Assembly (NCBI GenBank): GCA_032718475.1
Contig: JAUCBJ010003042.1
Location: 1 to 56,203 of the forward strand
DNA length: 56,203 nt
Reading direction: 5' to 3'
Source: Nemertoderma westbladi
Lineage: Eukaryota; Xenacoelomorpha; Nemertodermatida; Nemertodermatidae
Below the pieces are notes generated by a model. It was not told the origin of the DNA. It saw nothing but the letters and a program-made list of their open reading frames with translations, and ran no database searches. Below, in pieces: positions 34,439 through 44,966 of the stretch (position 1 is its first letter; each line of letters begins with the position of its first letter). Made by a program: the position numbers and the translations under genes.

Positions 34439-35887
34439 ATGACGGAATTGATAGAAGATGACCTTGGTATTAGAGAGTGATATACTCTACCTTTACAAGC
34501 GTTTGTGGATAGCTTGATACGCGGTGAAGCCGATCCGACTATTACGGAGGACGATGGTCGTTATATCGAACCGCCGATGTCCCAAGAGCAACTTACGCGT
34601 GAATTGGACTATTGAAAATTAACCGCTCGCTATACGCATCGTAATGGTACGTATATGGACTTCTTAACTACCGGCCATCCTATCGATTTACATGATACGG
34701 ACGATGTAGACACCGAAAGGGAAATGGTTCTATTTAAATATCATACCCAGCGGCGTCGTAACGATATACCGAGAATAGATCACGAAAATTCTATTCGTAA
34801 CAGACTGGGAAGACGAACCAATATGTCTAGAATCTGAGGAGATTCAGCCTATCGCGCTCGGAACAGCGACAACGATTACATCCTAGAATGGTATCAAAGT
34901 CCACAGTGTCTCACTGCGTACGATTATCGCCATGCCAACTATGTTTCTCGGCAACGTTGTCGGTTATGCGCATCGAGAGACCATGTTACGCCCATGGACA
35001 CAAACGTCCGCTGTTCCTATTTCCACGAACAACCGGCGATGGAAATTTATTGCGCGTATTGCAGATTTAATAATTTGCACATTTTTGCGGTTTGCCCTCA
35101 ATTTATGACTCAATGTCACCATTGTCAACTAAAGGGACATGCCAGTTTCGATTGCCCTTTTAATCACGATTTGGAAAGCGTAGATGAAATGATCACACTA
35201 CGTTACATCAGAGCTTGGGAAGCGAACACTGATTTATATTGTGATTCACGCCATCGCTATTATCCCGGACGCGCTTACGAAGGAGTTTATGCGTTACATC
35301 CTTATCTATTCGCTTCGGTTGAACAGAAATCACGCATATCAAGTTACGAGCTACTGAAGCGCGTCGGAGAATGTATTTCAACCAAATTCGTACGCAAATT
35401 TCTCAGGAGTGTTAATCCTAGCGACCTTCATTCCTATAACTTAATCAATCATATCCGTCAGGATCCGGACTATGGAGAATTGTTTGTTAACTCACACCCT
35501 GAGTTACAGGAAGTATATCGACGGCCTTACGAATACCGAGCCCGCGAACGCGAGTTGGAAAGAACCATTAAACCAAGGAAGTTTCTAACTGCCTATGGTC
35601 CACCCACGGCCCTCGTTCGGACCACTCGTGGAGGACCCGTAAGAGCGGCTGTCTTGAAACGAGCTCTCAAAGCCGTTAGACCCCTCTCCCCGGACGTTGA
35701 TGTCAATCAACCCGGTACTTCGACCGGCGGATATACCGATCGCAATCCCATACCTTCTGATGCAATCATATTGCACCCTTCACCCAGGAGTTATAGCCCT
35801 CCTCGTAAAGTGGCTCGCCCCAAAGAGAAAGGGACTCTTGCTAGCTTTAAAAAACTGCGTAAACGCCGTCCGCGCAAGAAAGACTAA
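34439..35887 (+). pseudogene. Extra zinc-knuckle ORF of BEL/Pao element, broken by three TGA codons
   Basis: One frame of 482 codons starting ATG at 34439 and ending 79 bp before the 3' LTR. It is interrupted only by TGA at 34478, 34613 and 34835; the last 298 codons (from 34994) are open. The coding style continues across the stops. It has three Cys/His clusters: CRLC-x4-H near 177, CAYC-x5-H-x4-C at 205-219, and a perfect retroviral-type CHHCQLKGHASFDC at 226-239. A Tyr/Arg-rich middle is followed by a very basic C-terminus (KKLRKRRPRKKD). I do not recognise the family. Position resembles an env slot, but there is no signal peptide or membrane segment, and the knuckles and basic tail suggest nucleic-acid binding. 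All three stops could come from CGA by a single C-to-T change at CpG. Alternatively it is a captured gene. Confidence 0.65.
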
Positions 35888-35965
35888 CTGTTTAGAGTAT
35901 TTTTATATTTTAGAAACTGTGATTTTGTATATTTTATAGACTTAAATCCCATTTTCTGGGAGCGG

Positions 35966-37154
35966 TGTAAAAGCTTTTGTGGGATAACTGATACGTTTGC
36001 CTTTGCTGGCCAGTTCCCCCCCAGTCGCTAGAATACTCTCAAAGGGATTTATAACTAAAATAGTGCAAGCTACCAGCTTATTGGCTGATGTGCTGTACGG
36101 AGATATCTGGGCTCAGTTTAATCGGCCAACTAGCTTAGAGAGGTTGCCTTAGCCTTGCTGTTCGTGTCGGCCAATAGAATTTGCGTAGGCGTTGATTTCG
36201 ACCTATCCCAGCGCTACTGAACTGAATTTCCTATCTCTATGCTCATCCTCTGTGTTGAACGGGGCTTCGTGGAATAAGAGTTTTTGGTATACTCGTATAG
36301 TGGTAGTAGTCATATGATTTTATATGATTCTGTTGTTGTGTTCCCATTTTCGCCATAACACCGGCTTTTGGGAAGAACTCTAGTAAAACTGCTTAAATTA
36401 TCGAAAGTATAAACTGTTACCTAACTCACGGATCCTACCGAATCTTAACTCACTATTAATCATATTGTTTGTACTGTTATTTACCGTCAGTTATTAATTG
36501 TACCTATTTGTTGATGGAAATATTGCTCTTTGGATAATACGGATAAATCTCCCAAATTTCCCAATTTTCTTGATACACTACAGGTTAGAGAGACAGGCTA
36601 TACATAACAATTGCGATTTATATTAATGTGGTGTGTATTGAATCTAATGTTATTTAGCAGACCCTACATGAGTCAATTGCTACTCTCTTTATGTGTGATC
36701 AAATATACTGACGGTCGGCAGAATAGTGTGCATGATTGTGATTGGTAACAAAGTATTTCCTAAAGAATACGCTTTATACTTTAATCATAAGCAGTATCGT
36801 TGCGTTTAGTATAAGTCCTAGTTCTGTTTAAATAGATAGAGCGCCACGTCCTAAAGGAACTGTTAATATTTCCCGAAAGCCAATAATATCTGTCAGAAAT
36901 TAATTATTAACGATCTATCGAATAATACAGTAAGTTTACACTGCAACCTTACACTGCAATAATAAAATTTAAGCATCCGAATTCAGCCTCCCGGGTGTAG
37001 ATCCATCGGGTGAATGATCGCGCATGGGCTGACTTCGGCTAATGTATTGTGTATTAGCATAAAATATTGTCGTATGCTAAAGGTGTTTTTATTAACTAAA
37101 AGACATATAAATTTTGGCAGGTTAAACTGCTAAAGGTCTTCAAAAGCGCGAACA
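35966..37154 (+). repeat. BEL/Pao 3' LTR
   Basis: 1189 bp, the partner of 25415-26603. A purine-rich gggagcgg directly precedes it and is a candidate plus-strand primer site. AATAAA is at 36961. Confidence 0.95.
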
Positions 37155-38390
37155 ATGCCCATTGTCTTAGCGATTTTTTTTAGTATGTAATTACAATGCG
37201 GCTTCCAGCTAAGATTTCTATCTATGAAGAGTCCTAAATATTTGGATGTTGGAGTTGATTTTAACACTGAATTTTTAAGTTTTATATTGGGGGTACTAGA
37301 ATTATCAATTTTGCCGTTAAAAAATATCGTATATTCTGTCTTATCAACATTTATAGTTAATTTATTGTCAATAAGCCAATCTGATACTTTGACTATTTCA
37401 GTATTAACCGTCTGCGTTAGATTTTGCATATGATTGGAGATGCACATCAATGATGTATCGTCAGCAAACAGGGTCGTTATAAATGTTGACGCCGACGGTA
37501 GGTCATTGACATATATCAAAAATAACAAAGGACCCAGGACAGATCCCTGTGGAATTCCGCAAGAAATTCCAAGCCAGTCAGATTTACAATTTTGTATCGA
37601 TACACATTGGCGTCTGTTAATTAAGTAATCCGTAAATAGATTGTGAGGCATCCCGCGCACTCCATACAAGTTTAATTTTTTTAATAAAATGGAATGGTCA
37701 AGAGTATCGAAACATTTTTTCAAATCAAGAAAAATAACAGCAGACGGTTGAATGTCATCTAGCGCAATCCTTAATTTTTCAGTAACCGACAAGAGCGCAT
37801 CAGTTGTTTTAATTTTTTTCCGGAATCCATATTGATTTTTAGTCAAATATTTTTCAATGAAACACCGTAACTGTTGCTCGAGAATATTTTCATAAATTTT
37901 ATTAAACACGGGTAACACAGAAATCGGTCTGTAATTGCCGCAGTTGGTGGGACTGCCATTTTTAAATACGGGGGTTACCCGTGCTAGTTTCAGACAGTCT
38001 GGATAGAAACCATTGCATATTGACAAATTTATTAAGTCAGCTAAATGAATTGACAAACAATCTGATGCTAATTTGACAATTTTAGTGGGAAATGTGTCAT
38101 TTGTAGATGTATTTACATCCAGCAGCAGTAAGTGATATTTAACCTCCACTACTGAAGTTTCAACTAAAGTAAAGGATTGATGGTGTTTGTTAGAAATGTG
38201 ACGACCAGGGTCCCGCCGGGACGGAGGCACACAAGACGCAAGTTGTGGACCAATAGTTGTAAAAAAACTATTAAATTTATTAACTATACTAGGCAAGTCA
38301 GAGGTACTTATTTTGGTTTCGTTGTCAATAAGAGATTTTGGTACATTGGTTTTCTTTGACCTTTTTAAAATGCTGTTGATAGTATGCCAT
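37155..38390 (-). pseudogene. CR1-like ORF2, reverse transcriptase part
   Basis: A minus-strand open frame with the full RT core in order: LARVTPVFKNGSPTNCGNYR, PISVLPVFNKIYENIL, NQYGFRKKIKTTDAL, VIFLDLKKCFDTLDHSILL, GIPQGSVLGPLLFLIYVND, the active site TTLFADDTSL, and TSKYLGLFIDRNLSW. It is bounded by the LTR element on the left and the foldback on the right. Codons from 37130 to 37154 and from 38391 to 38464 belong to the insertions, not to the protein. Confidence 0.9.
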
Positions 38391-39104
38391 GGATAGTTCT
38401 TTTTACAGAACACAGCAGAACACAGTAGAACACAGCAGAACACAATAGAATACAGGCGGAACATAGGCGAACACAGCTGAAATTAAAATCTACACCAAAA
38501 AATAACATACTTGGGAAAGTACGGGACTTAATCATACAACTGTAAGATGTCAATTACATATTTGAATTAAATGGCGGTTTTCCATATCCTCCAAAATAAA
38601 TTACCTGATCAGAGTTGCCCGATCAGCTGTTCGTTTGGGCCTGTACCTGTTACTAGTCCAGCAGTCTGCCTGTCAGCCTGTTCCAGTACTGCAGTAGGCC
38701 TAGTGCTGGTAGAGACATGTACAGACTGACAGACTGTACATTGTACAGGCAGACAGATGTAGGCATTTACCGGCAATTACCGGGCACAGTGTAGAGTATA
38801 TTACCAATGTACTGATGTAGGCCTACTCAGCTACCGGTACTGTACTGCTGTAGAACTAACCAACTCTCCATGGTTACAGGATAATGAGAAGTAATTAATT
38901 TTGGAGGATATGGAAAACCGCCATTTAATTTAAATATGTAATTGACATCTTACAGTTGTATGATTAAATCCGGTACTTTCCCAAGTGTGTTTTTTTTTGG
39001 TGTAGATTTTAATTACAGCTGTGTTCGCCTATGTTCCGCCTGTATTCTATTGTGTTCTGCTGTGTTCTACTGTGTTCTGCTGTGTTCTGTAAAAAGTTAT
39101 ATCC
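38391..39104. mobile_element. Mutator-like foldback (MITE), 9-bp target duplication
   Basis: 714 bp with long terminal inverted repeats of roughly 200 bp (left ggatagttctttttacagaa; right end reverse complement ggatataactttttacagaa). They run through the acacagcagaacaca repeats and tggcggttttccatatcctcc. It is flanked by GTATGCCAT at 38382-38390 and 39105-39113. The 9-bp duplication and long inverted repeats fit Mutator-type transposition. The ~300-bp loop has no ORF; it is non-autonomous. Confidence 0.85.
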
Positions 39105-39160
39105 GTATGCCATGTTTTTTTAGTATTGTTTTTATTTTCAAAAAAACGGTTTTCAAAATA

Positions 39161-41684
39161 CAGTCCCGCTCTCAAAAAGCATTCCTTTGATCAAACATTG
39201 ATCAAACTTTGATCAAACATTGATCAAAGTTTGATCAAATATTGAAATGAACCAGGCTTATAAATCCTGCCATTGAGTTCTACCAAAGGCGCTGCACTTC
39301 AAAGTCTAGATTCCCACTGAGCCGTGTGTCAATCAAGCAGCCCTCTCTCTCTCTCGCTCTCCCTGTGTTTGTAATGTAATGCTCCATCTGCTCTGTAGAA
39401 TGTCTGCAGAGCACACAGGACACCACGTCCATATCATACCATAGGTTTGTACGCTATAGCCGTTATTTAAACCGGACCGCCTAGGTTATAATAATTTACA
39501 GAAAATAACAGCCGCAATTGAATCTCCACTTGGCGATGTGGTGGTAATGAAAGCAAGGGCGGGTAGGGGCTGTGTGGAGTTTAATTCTGAATTAATTGTA
39601 CATGTATGTGAATTGTAGGTTATTGTATTAAGGGTATTGTATTACGTTATTGTATGTAGTGTATTGTGTAATTGTATGTGGAAACTAATTTGTAGCTGTA
39701 CCAGTAATGGGCCTGTTCTCAGATACACTTGCGGTGACAGCACGGTGAAATCGCATACTGTGAATCACAGCATTTGGGTTGTGGTTACAGAGATGCGAGT
39801 GAAGCAGTTACAGTCAACTGTATGTTCGGTTGGGTGATGACTTAGCCCGCGGGAATTCTTAGCCCGCAAAATGGGAATCGTTTACCCGCAAGCTTTCTTA
39901 GCCAGTGGGCAGGGCATCCTTAGCCCGAAAATAATTTGTATTAGCCCGCGGGAATTGATACTGGACGATTAAATTGACAGACTGGCTTTCTAGTGAATAA
40001 TTTCTAAAGAAAATAATTTAATAATATTCCAGAGGCTGTATTTCAGAACGTAGCCCGGAGTTGTTAGTGGGGCCTATTACAAGACTCAGTCTGGTACTGG
40101 TACACTACCACAACACTGTGTTGTCAATCTAATAATGATTATAATAATTCACAATTGAATCTCCACTTGGCGATGTGGCGTAATGAAAGCAATGGCAGGT
40201 ATGGGCTGTGCTGTGTGGAGTTTAATTCTGAGTTACGCAATGGGTTGAGTGGATGGCTAGAACACATTATAATGGGGGGGGGGGGGGGGGGGTGCAGGTC
40301 CGCAGCTTTTTACAATGATATAGTAATAGTCCACAACAAGAGACTACTAGGATCGGCATGCTGCATTGCAGCTGCATTTTTAAGAATGCTGTGCCGGCTT
40401 GTCAACAAAATTGCACCGCCACAACTCCCTATCACCCATGACATTTGCTAGATCATCCGCATCTTCAAGGCCAGTGTCCTTTAAGATGCGTCTCAAGAAA
40501 GTCATGGGCTGTCCACCATGCTTATTCACTCCATGAGGCTGCCAAAGTACAAGATTATGCACTGGCTGGTCCTCACGGCGAAAGGCGAAAGGCGAAAGCG
40601 GAGGCGATTTTGTTCTAGTGTCAAGCTTGGGGGAACCAATGAGACACCTCCAATGACACAACAAGAGAGGGTATGGGATCACTGGGGTTATATTGATATG
40701 CCTTGTCTTACAACGACCTGTGAGCAAAAGTGTGGTTTGTCGGCCGGATGGTTAAAACCCTCCATTAATTAAAAATGAATGAGCATAACCCAATTGTTAC
40801 TGTGTGTAATGTTACTAACCCAATTTGATTTTTAATATTTAAAAAATTATAATTACAATACGTTAAACTGAATTAAAAAATACGTAACTAATGATGTACA
40901 TAACATAGTTTACTTTAAAACAAATTAGGTTTTCAATAAAATTACCTTATCAGAGTATTAAAATTAAATTACGTAAATTTTTAGAAGGTATTTCAGGGGG
41001 TGCGCTGGCGCTTGGATTTATTTATTTCTTTATTTACATTTATTAGTATAATTAGAGACAGGGGCAGGAAGGAAGCTTGTCGAATTTACACAATTACTGT
41101 ATAAGCAAATGCAATGCAACTGCAGCCATCGCGCTGCTACATCAATGGAGGTCTTTGGCCTTGATTCTGATTTAAGGAACATTGAAACTAATTTATAATA
41201 TAACAATAATATAAAAATATTCCAAAGGCTGTTTTTCTGAACTAGTTGTTGGTGTAATAATAGGCCCTGCCCTACAAGAACAAAACTCAGTCTGTGACAC
41301 TACCACAACACCGCCTTGTAAATCCAATCGCTGTCCATCCACAAAGGCAAACAAGCTCCATCCACCGCCCTGTCAATCACATCGCGGCTTGGCCATTAAC
41401 AAAAGCCAGTTCTCGGCGGGAATCTGAGTTCAAAGGCATGCCGCAGAAGAGCGATGTAAACTGTTACCTTGAAATCATTTCAATGTCATTTCAATATGAG
41501 ACAGAAAGTCTGGAATTTCGGTCCATCGATTTCAAGGTCATTTCAATATGCCATCAATGTCATTTCAATATCAATGCTACTTTCAATGATATTCTATGGA
41601 CACATTTTGATCAAACTTTGATCAATGTTTGATCAAAGTTTGATCAATGTTTGATCAATGGAATGCTTTTTGAGAGCGGGACTG
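39161..41684. mobile_element. TA-flanked non-autonomous DNA transposon with TTGATCAAA arrays
   Basis: 2524 bp. Perfect inverted termini start CAGTCCCGCTCTCAAAAAGC and are followed by arrays of the palindrome TTGATCAAA (about 39190-39242 and 41608-41660). TA lies on both sides (39159-39160, 41685-41686). No transposase frame. Internal direct repeats include an ~80-bp block at 39513 and 40149 (ttgaatctccacttggcgat), a diverged block at 40020 and 41206, and a ttagcccgc cluster at 39841-39955. It contains a younger RTE-like fragment. Confidence 0.82.
40335..40657 (-). mobile_element. RTE-like 5'-truncated copy C
   Basis: Nearly identical to 8855-9162 of copy B, with a small local change (repeated ggcgaaa at about 40578-40600). 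It is truncated at gacacctccaatg, and its 3' end has the family's tag-rich tail. Closeness to copy B marks it as one of the youngest insertions. It lies inside the TA-flanked transposon, next to a G homopolymer (40275-40292). Confidence 0.85.
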
Positions 41685-41686
41685 TA

Positions 41687-43203
41687 TTGTTTTTGTGCAT
41701 CACGTAGTGCTTTACTCAGGATATTTCGGTAATTCTTGTACTCAGAAAATTTGGCATCACTAGGATGAGCAGCATAAGTAGCATACATTTTATACTTTTT
41801 TTTGGTACATTTAATTAAATTTAGGGACATCCAAGGTTTCCTTGGTTGTTTTCGTTTCGGAATAGTTTTTGTTTTTAAATGTTTGTTGCAAACGGCTTCA
41901 AAATTTTCGTAGAAATGATCAAACTTTTTTTGTTTGGAATGGTTGTATTTTTATAAGACCAAGTGTTGTGATTATTTAAATCACGGAGAAACATTTGTTC
42001 ATTAAAGTTTGTGTAGTCGAAGACTGTGTACCTGTTTTGGGGCGCAAAATAATTGGAAAAATTTTCGACGGTTACAAATGTAGACAGATGGTCTGTTGTG
42101 CCTATCTGAGACGAAAAAACTCCGGAATTAGTAATTCTATCGGTAACATTTGTAAAAATATGGTCCAATAGTGTTTTAGTTCCATTGGGTGATATACGAG
42201 TAGCAACTTTGATTAATTGGTCAAAACCGCATGAGCTAAATAGATCAATATACTTATTCTGTAATGGTTTATTTTTTAAAAGGTCCACATTAAAATCCCC
42301 TGTAATAATACAGCGCACTTTCGACTTGCCTAGCAAAGTTAAACTCATTTCGATTTTCATTTGAAAATCGTCAAGAGTGACGGTGTCAGGTCTATAGATA
42401 CAACTAACAACCATTGGCCATGATCCTGGAACATGTAACTGCAACCAAATATTTTCAATACCTGTTAACTTTAGGTCAACACGGTCCTGTACTTCAATTC
42501 CATCCTTTACAAAAATGGCTACACCACCGCGATGTTTGCAACCGATAGACCGATTATCAGTGAACGGTCCTTGGTATCCTTCTAATTTTAAAAAATCTAG
42601 GTTGTCGACATCACTTATGAAAGTTTCAGAAAATGTGAGAACATCAAAGTCCTTATTTAACATATCTAAGAAGTACGTGGTTTCTAATTGGTTTGTTATT
42701 AAACTTCTTATATTTAAATGAAAAACAGAGAATAATTTGGTTTTATTAAATTTAGAATTAAAACTGTCATGGTCATAGTAACCGCCGGGTATATTATAGT
42801 TGGCGCAATTTGTAACAGGATCAATCGAATCAAAAAGTGGGTTTGTAATGCTGGAGTCAATATCCACATCGGAATCGCAAATGGGTTCTGAAAATATGTC
42901 TGAGTCATCATTGTCTATAAATGCAAATGGAAACATAGAATTATAACAATAAATACACGTTAATCCAAGGTTGTTCGGTGAGACCCGTACATTGTGTACT
43001 TCTGCAGAATTAAGAAACGTGCTGCAGGGTAAATGATATATTGATCTACAGACATCACAAAAAAATGACTCTTCGGACGGCTTTACTTTACAAAAACAGA
43101 AATTACAATCGGGCCCACATGTTGACGAATCGACACTTGACATATATTTCAATACAAAAAAAAAATAAAAATAAAATACAAAAAAATAGGAAATATTTGG
43201 CAT
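41687..43203 (-). pseudogene. CR1-like ORF2, N-terminal finger and endonuclease
   Basis: The minus strand. A probable start at MSSVDSSTCGPDCNFC (about 43143) leads into a PHD-like Cys/His finger (CFCKVKPSEESFFCDVCRSIYHLPC, seen in two parts around 43125-43010). This is followed by an AP endonuclease: VFHLNIRSLITNQ, FDVLTFSETFISD, GVAIFVKDG, CIITGDFNVDLL, TLLDHIFTNV, GTTDHLSTFV. The frame is lost near a run of seven T (41925-41931), where a one-base difference would join it to the open frame 41830-41687 leading into the RT. Everything else is open, so this is either a single frameshift or a sequencing slip. The stretch ends at the TA target of the DNA transposon. Confidence 0.85.
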
Positions 43204-43468
43204 ACAATGGGGAAAGATTCAATGAAGAAGTATAAAGCAAACAATAGTAATGTTAAGATTAGCTCCGGCACCGGCGGCTACTTAGGTTAAACATTATTTG
43301 TACTTGTCCAACTGGCACCTATAACTCATTTTATATTGAAAATATATATTGGCAATATTATTAGGATAAGAAAATACCAGAAACATCAGAATATTTCTGT
43401 ATATCGAAGTAATTAATTATAATTCAATCGAAGTCTTATATTACAGCTTTACTTAATATTTTAATCAA

Positions 43469-44054
43469 TAATGATACATTAATACTTAATTCAATATCTT
43501 ACATAATGATACATTAATACTTAATTCAATATCTTACATAATGATACATTAATACTTAGTTCAATAGCTTACATAATGATACATTAATACTTAATTCAAT
43601 ATCTTACATAATGATACATTAATACAATAGCTTACATAATGATACATTAATACTTAATTCAATATCTTACATAATGATACATTAATACTTAGTTCAATAG
43701 CTTACATAATGATACATTAATACTTAATTCAATATCTTACATAATGATACATTAATACAATAGCTTACATAATGATACATTAATACTTAATTCAATATCT
43801 TACATAATGATACATTAATACAATAGCTTACATAATGTACATTAATACTTAATTCAATATCTTACATAATGATACATTAATATAATAGCTTACATAATGA
43901 TACATTAATACTTAATTCAATATCTTACATAATGATACATTAATATAATAGCTTACATAATGATACATTAATACTTAATTCAATATCTTACATAATGATA
44001 CATTAATACTTAATTCAATATATTAATACTTAATTCAATAGCTTACATAATGAT
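43469..44054. repeat. Minisatellite between ORF1 and ORF2 of the CR1-like element
   Basis: About 17-20 units of a ~35-bp repeat (atgatacattaatacttaat then tcaatatcttacata) alternating with a shorter variant lacking cttaattca. Higher-order pairing of long and short units is visible. It occupies the inter-ORF spacer, so an ORF1-ORF2 transcript would carry the array. Confidence 0.9.
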
Positions 44055-44153
44055 AGTCTAACTTCCATTATAAATCTTAATTCATGTTGTTATATTTAAA
44101 GAGAAAAAGAAAATCATAGAACATATGAAACATTACGGTTCAGAGAGCTTAAA

Positions 44154-44966
44154 TTACTCAGCATTAGTCGACGAGAGGACATTGAAACTGTTGTTCAGGG
44201 TGATATTAGATGAAACACCATCTTCCAGGGCTATTGTTTCGTTCGGTAGATGCGGGGATCCGCTATCGCCCGACCGCCGAGAGGTACTTCTTACCATTGG
44301 TTTGTCGGATAGGTGATCAATGTCAGCCATTGAACGGACTCTTGAAGGTTTACTCGTCTCGAAAAACTTCATCATTATTTCACCGTTGAAGCTGTAAGCT
44401 GCACTGATTCCTCCCTCACTGCGTATGCGCTGGAGTTCACGCAAAAGTATGGAACGATGCGGAGTTAGATGTTCCGTTACGCGTAGAGGAGATATTCCTT
44501 TCCGATTACGCAAAGCAACGATTCGTGATTGGTGACCAACAAATCGAATAATCATAGGTCGATTTCGTTGTCCTTTTCCCCCAGTACGTAACGTGACGGG
44601 ATCATTCGGCCTAGTCTCCAGCCTTCCTAGACGGTGGAAGACATCGACCAGACTCCAAGGAATCTGTAATTTTTCCATTGTCTCCATCACGGCATTTTCT
44701 TCTTCCTGCTGGTTCAGCGATTCAGAAACTCCATGTATAAGTATGTTATGTTTTCTAGAGTATTGTTCAAGGGCGTCATTGTTTAGGCGCAAGTCTTCGT
44801 TTTGACGTCTAAGATTTACAATTTCCTTCTGCAATGCCGGAATTTTCTGCACGGATTCGGTTAGAGATTTTATTTCAAGAGTTAGGGTCTGGAGAGCTAC
44901 TTTAATTTCACCTTGACTTTCTATGAGTGATTTACCAAAGTCTTTCCATGACGGTTGAGAACCCAT
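44154..44966 (-). CDS. CR1-like ORF1 protein, 270 aa
   Basis: An intact 270-codon frame. A coiled coil lies at about 25-75 (LTLEIKSLTESVQKIPALQK; LRRQNEDLRLNNDALEQYSR). An RRM-like region follows with the family motif SRKHNILIHGVSES and VFHRLGR, then RPMIIRFVGHQSRIVALRNR. A small C-terminal domain has LTPHRSILLRELQRIR. Such proteins trimerise and coat the element RNA as chaperones. It is the only undamaged ORF of this element. The Met at 44966 is the first in frame. Confidence 0.82.
   Translation of the reverse strand: MGSQPSWKDFGKSLIESQGEIKVALQTLTLEIKSLTESVQKIPALQKEIVNLRRQNEDLRLNNDALEQYSRKHNILIHGVSESLNQQEEENAVMETMEKLQIPWSLVDVFHRLGRLETRPNDPVTLRTGGKGQRNRPMIIRFVGHQSRIVALRNRKGISPLRVTEHLTPHRSILLRELQRIRSEGGISAAYSFNGEIMMKFFETSKPSRVRSMADIDHLSDKPMVRSTSRRSGDSGSPHLPNETIALEDGVSSNITLNNSFNVLSSTNAE

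Larger units (their letters stand above)
25415..37154 (+). mobile_element. BEL/Pao LTR retrotransposon, internally deleted, with an extra ORF
   Basis: 11,740 bp with 1189-bp LTRs (25415-26603 and 35966-37154) starting TG and ending CA, flanked by ATGCC at 25410-25414 and 37155-37159. I see two differences between the LTRs (about 99.8% identity). Inside are a ~2-kb leader with a 288-bp tandem duplication, a Gag-protease frame that jumps from just after the protease to the end of RNase H, a 1.6-kb non-coding stretch, and an unrelated zinc-knuckle ORF before the 3' LTR. RT and integrase are missing, so it must have moved with enzymes supplied by a relative. Confidence 0.92.

Noticed and set aside
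34478-34837. Selenocysteine or a variant genetic code in which TGA is sense
   Set aside because: The GPCR, Copia and BEL/Pao frames in the same window do not use internal TGA, and each stop is explained by CGA to TGA at CpG. I keep readthrough only as an alternative to test.
35966-37154. Solo LTR or segmental duplication as the explanation for the repeated 1189 bp
   Set aside because: Both copies are in the same orientation, have TG...CA ends, enclose Gag-protease and are flanked by the same ATGCC, so they are the LTR pair of one insertion.
43469-44054. CRISPR-like array
   Set aside because: The units are contiguous without unique spacers, and the context is an animal retrotransposon; it is a minisatellite.
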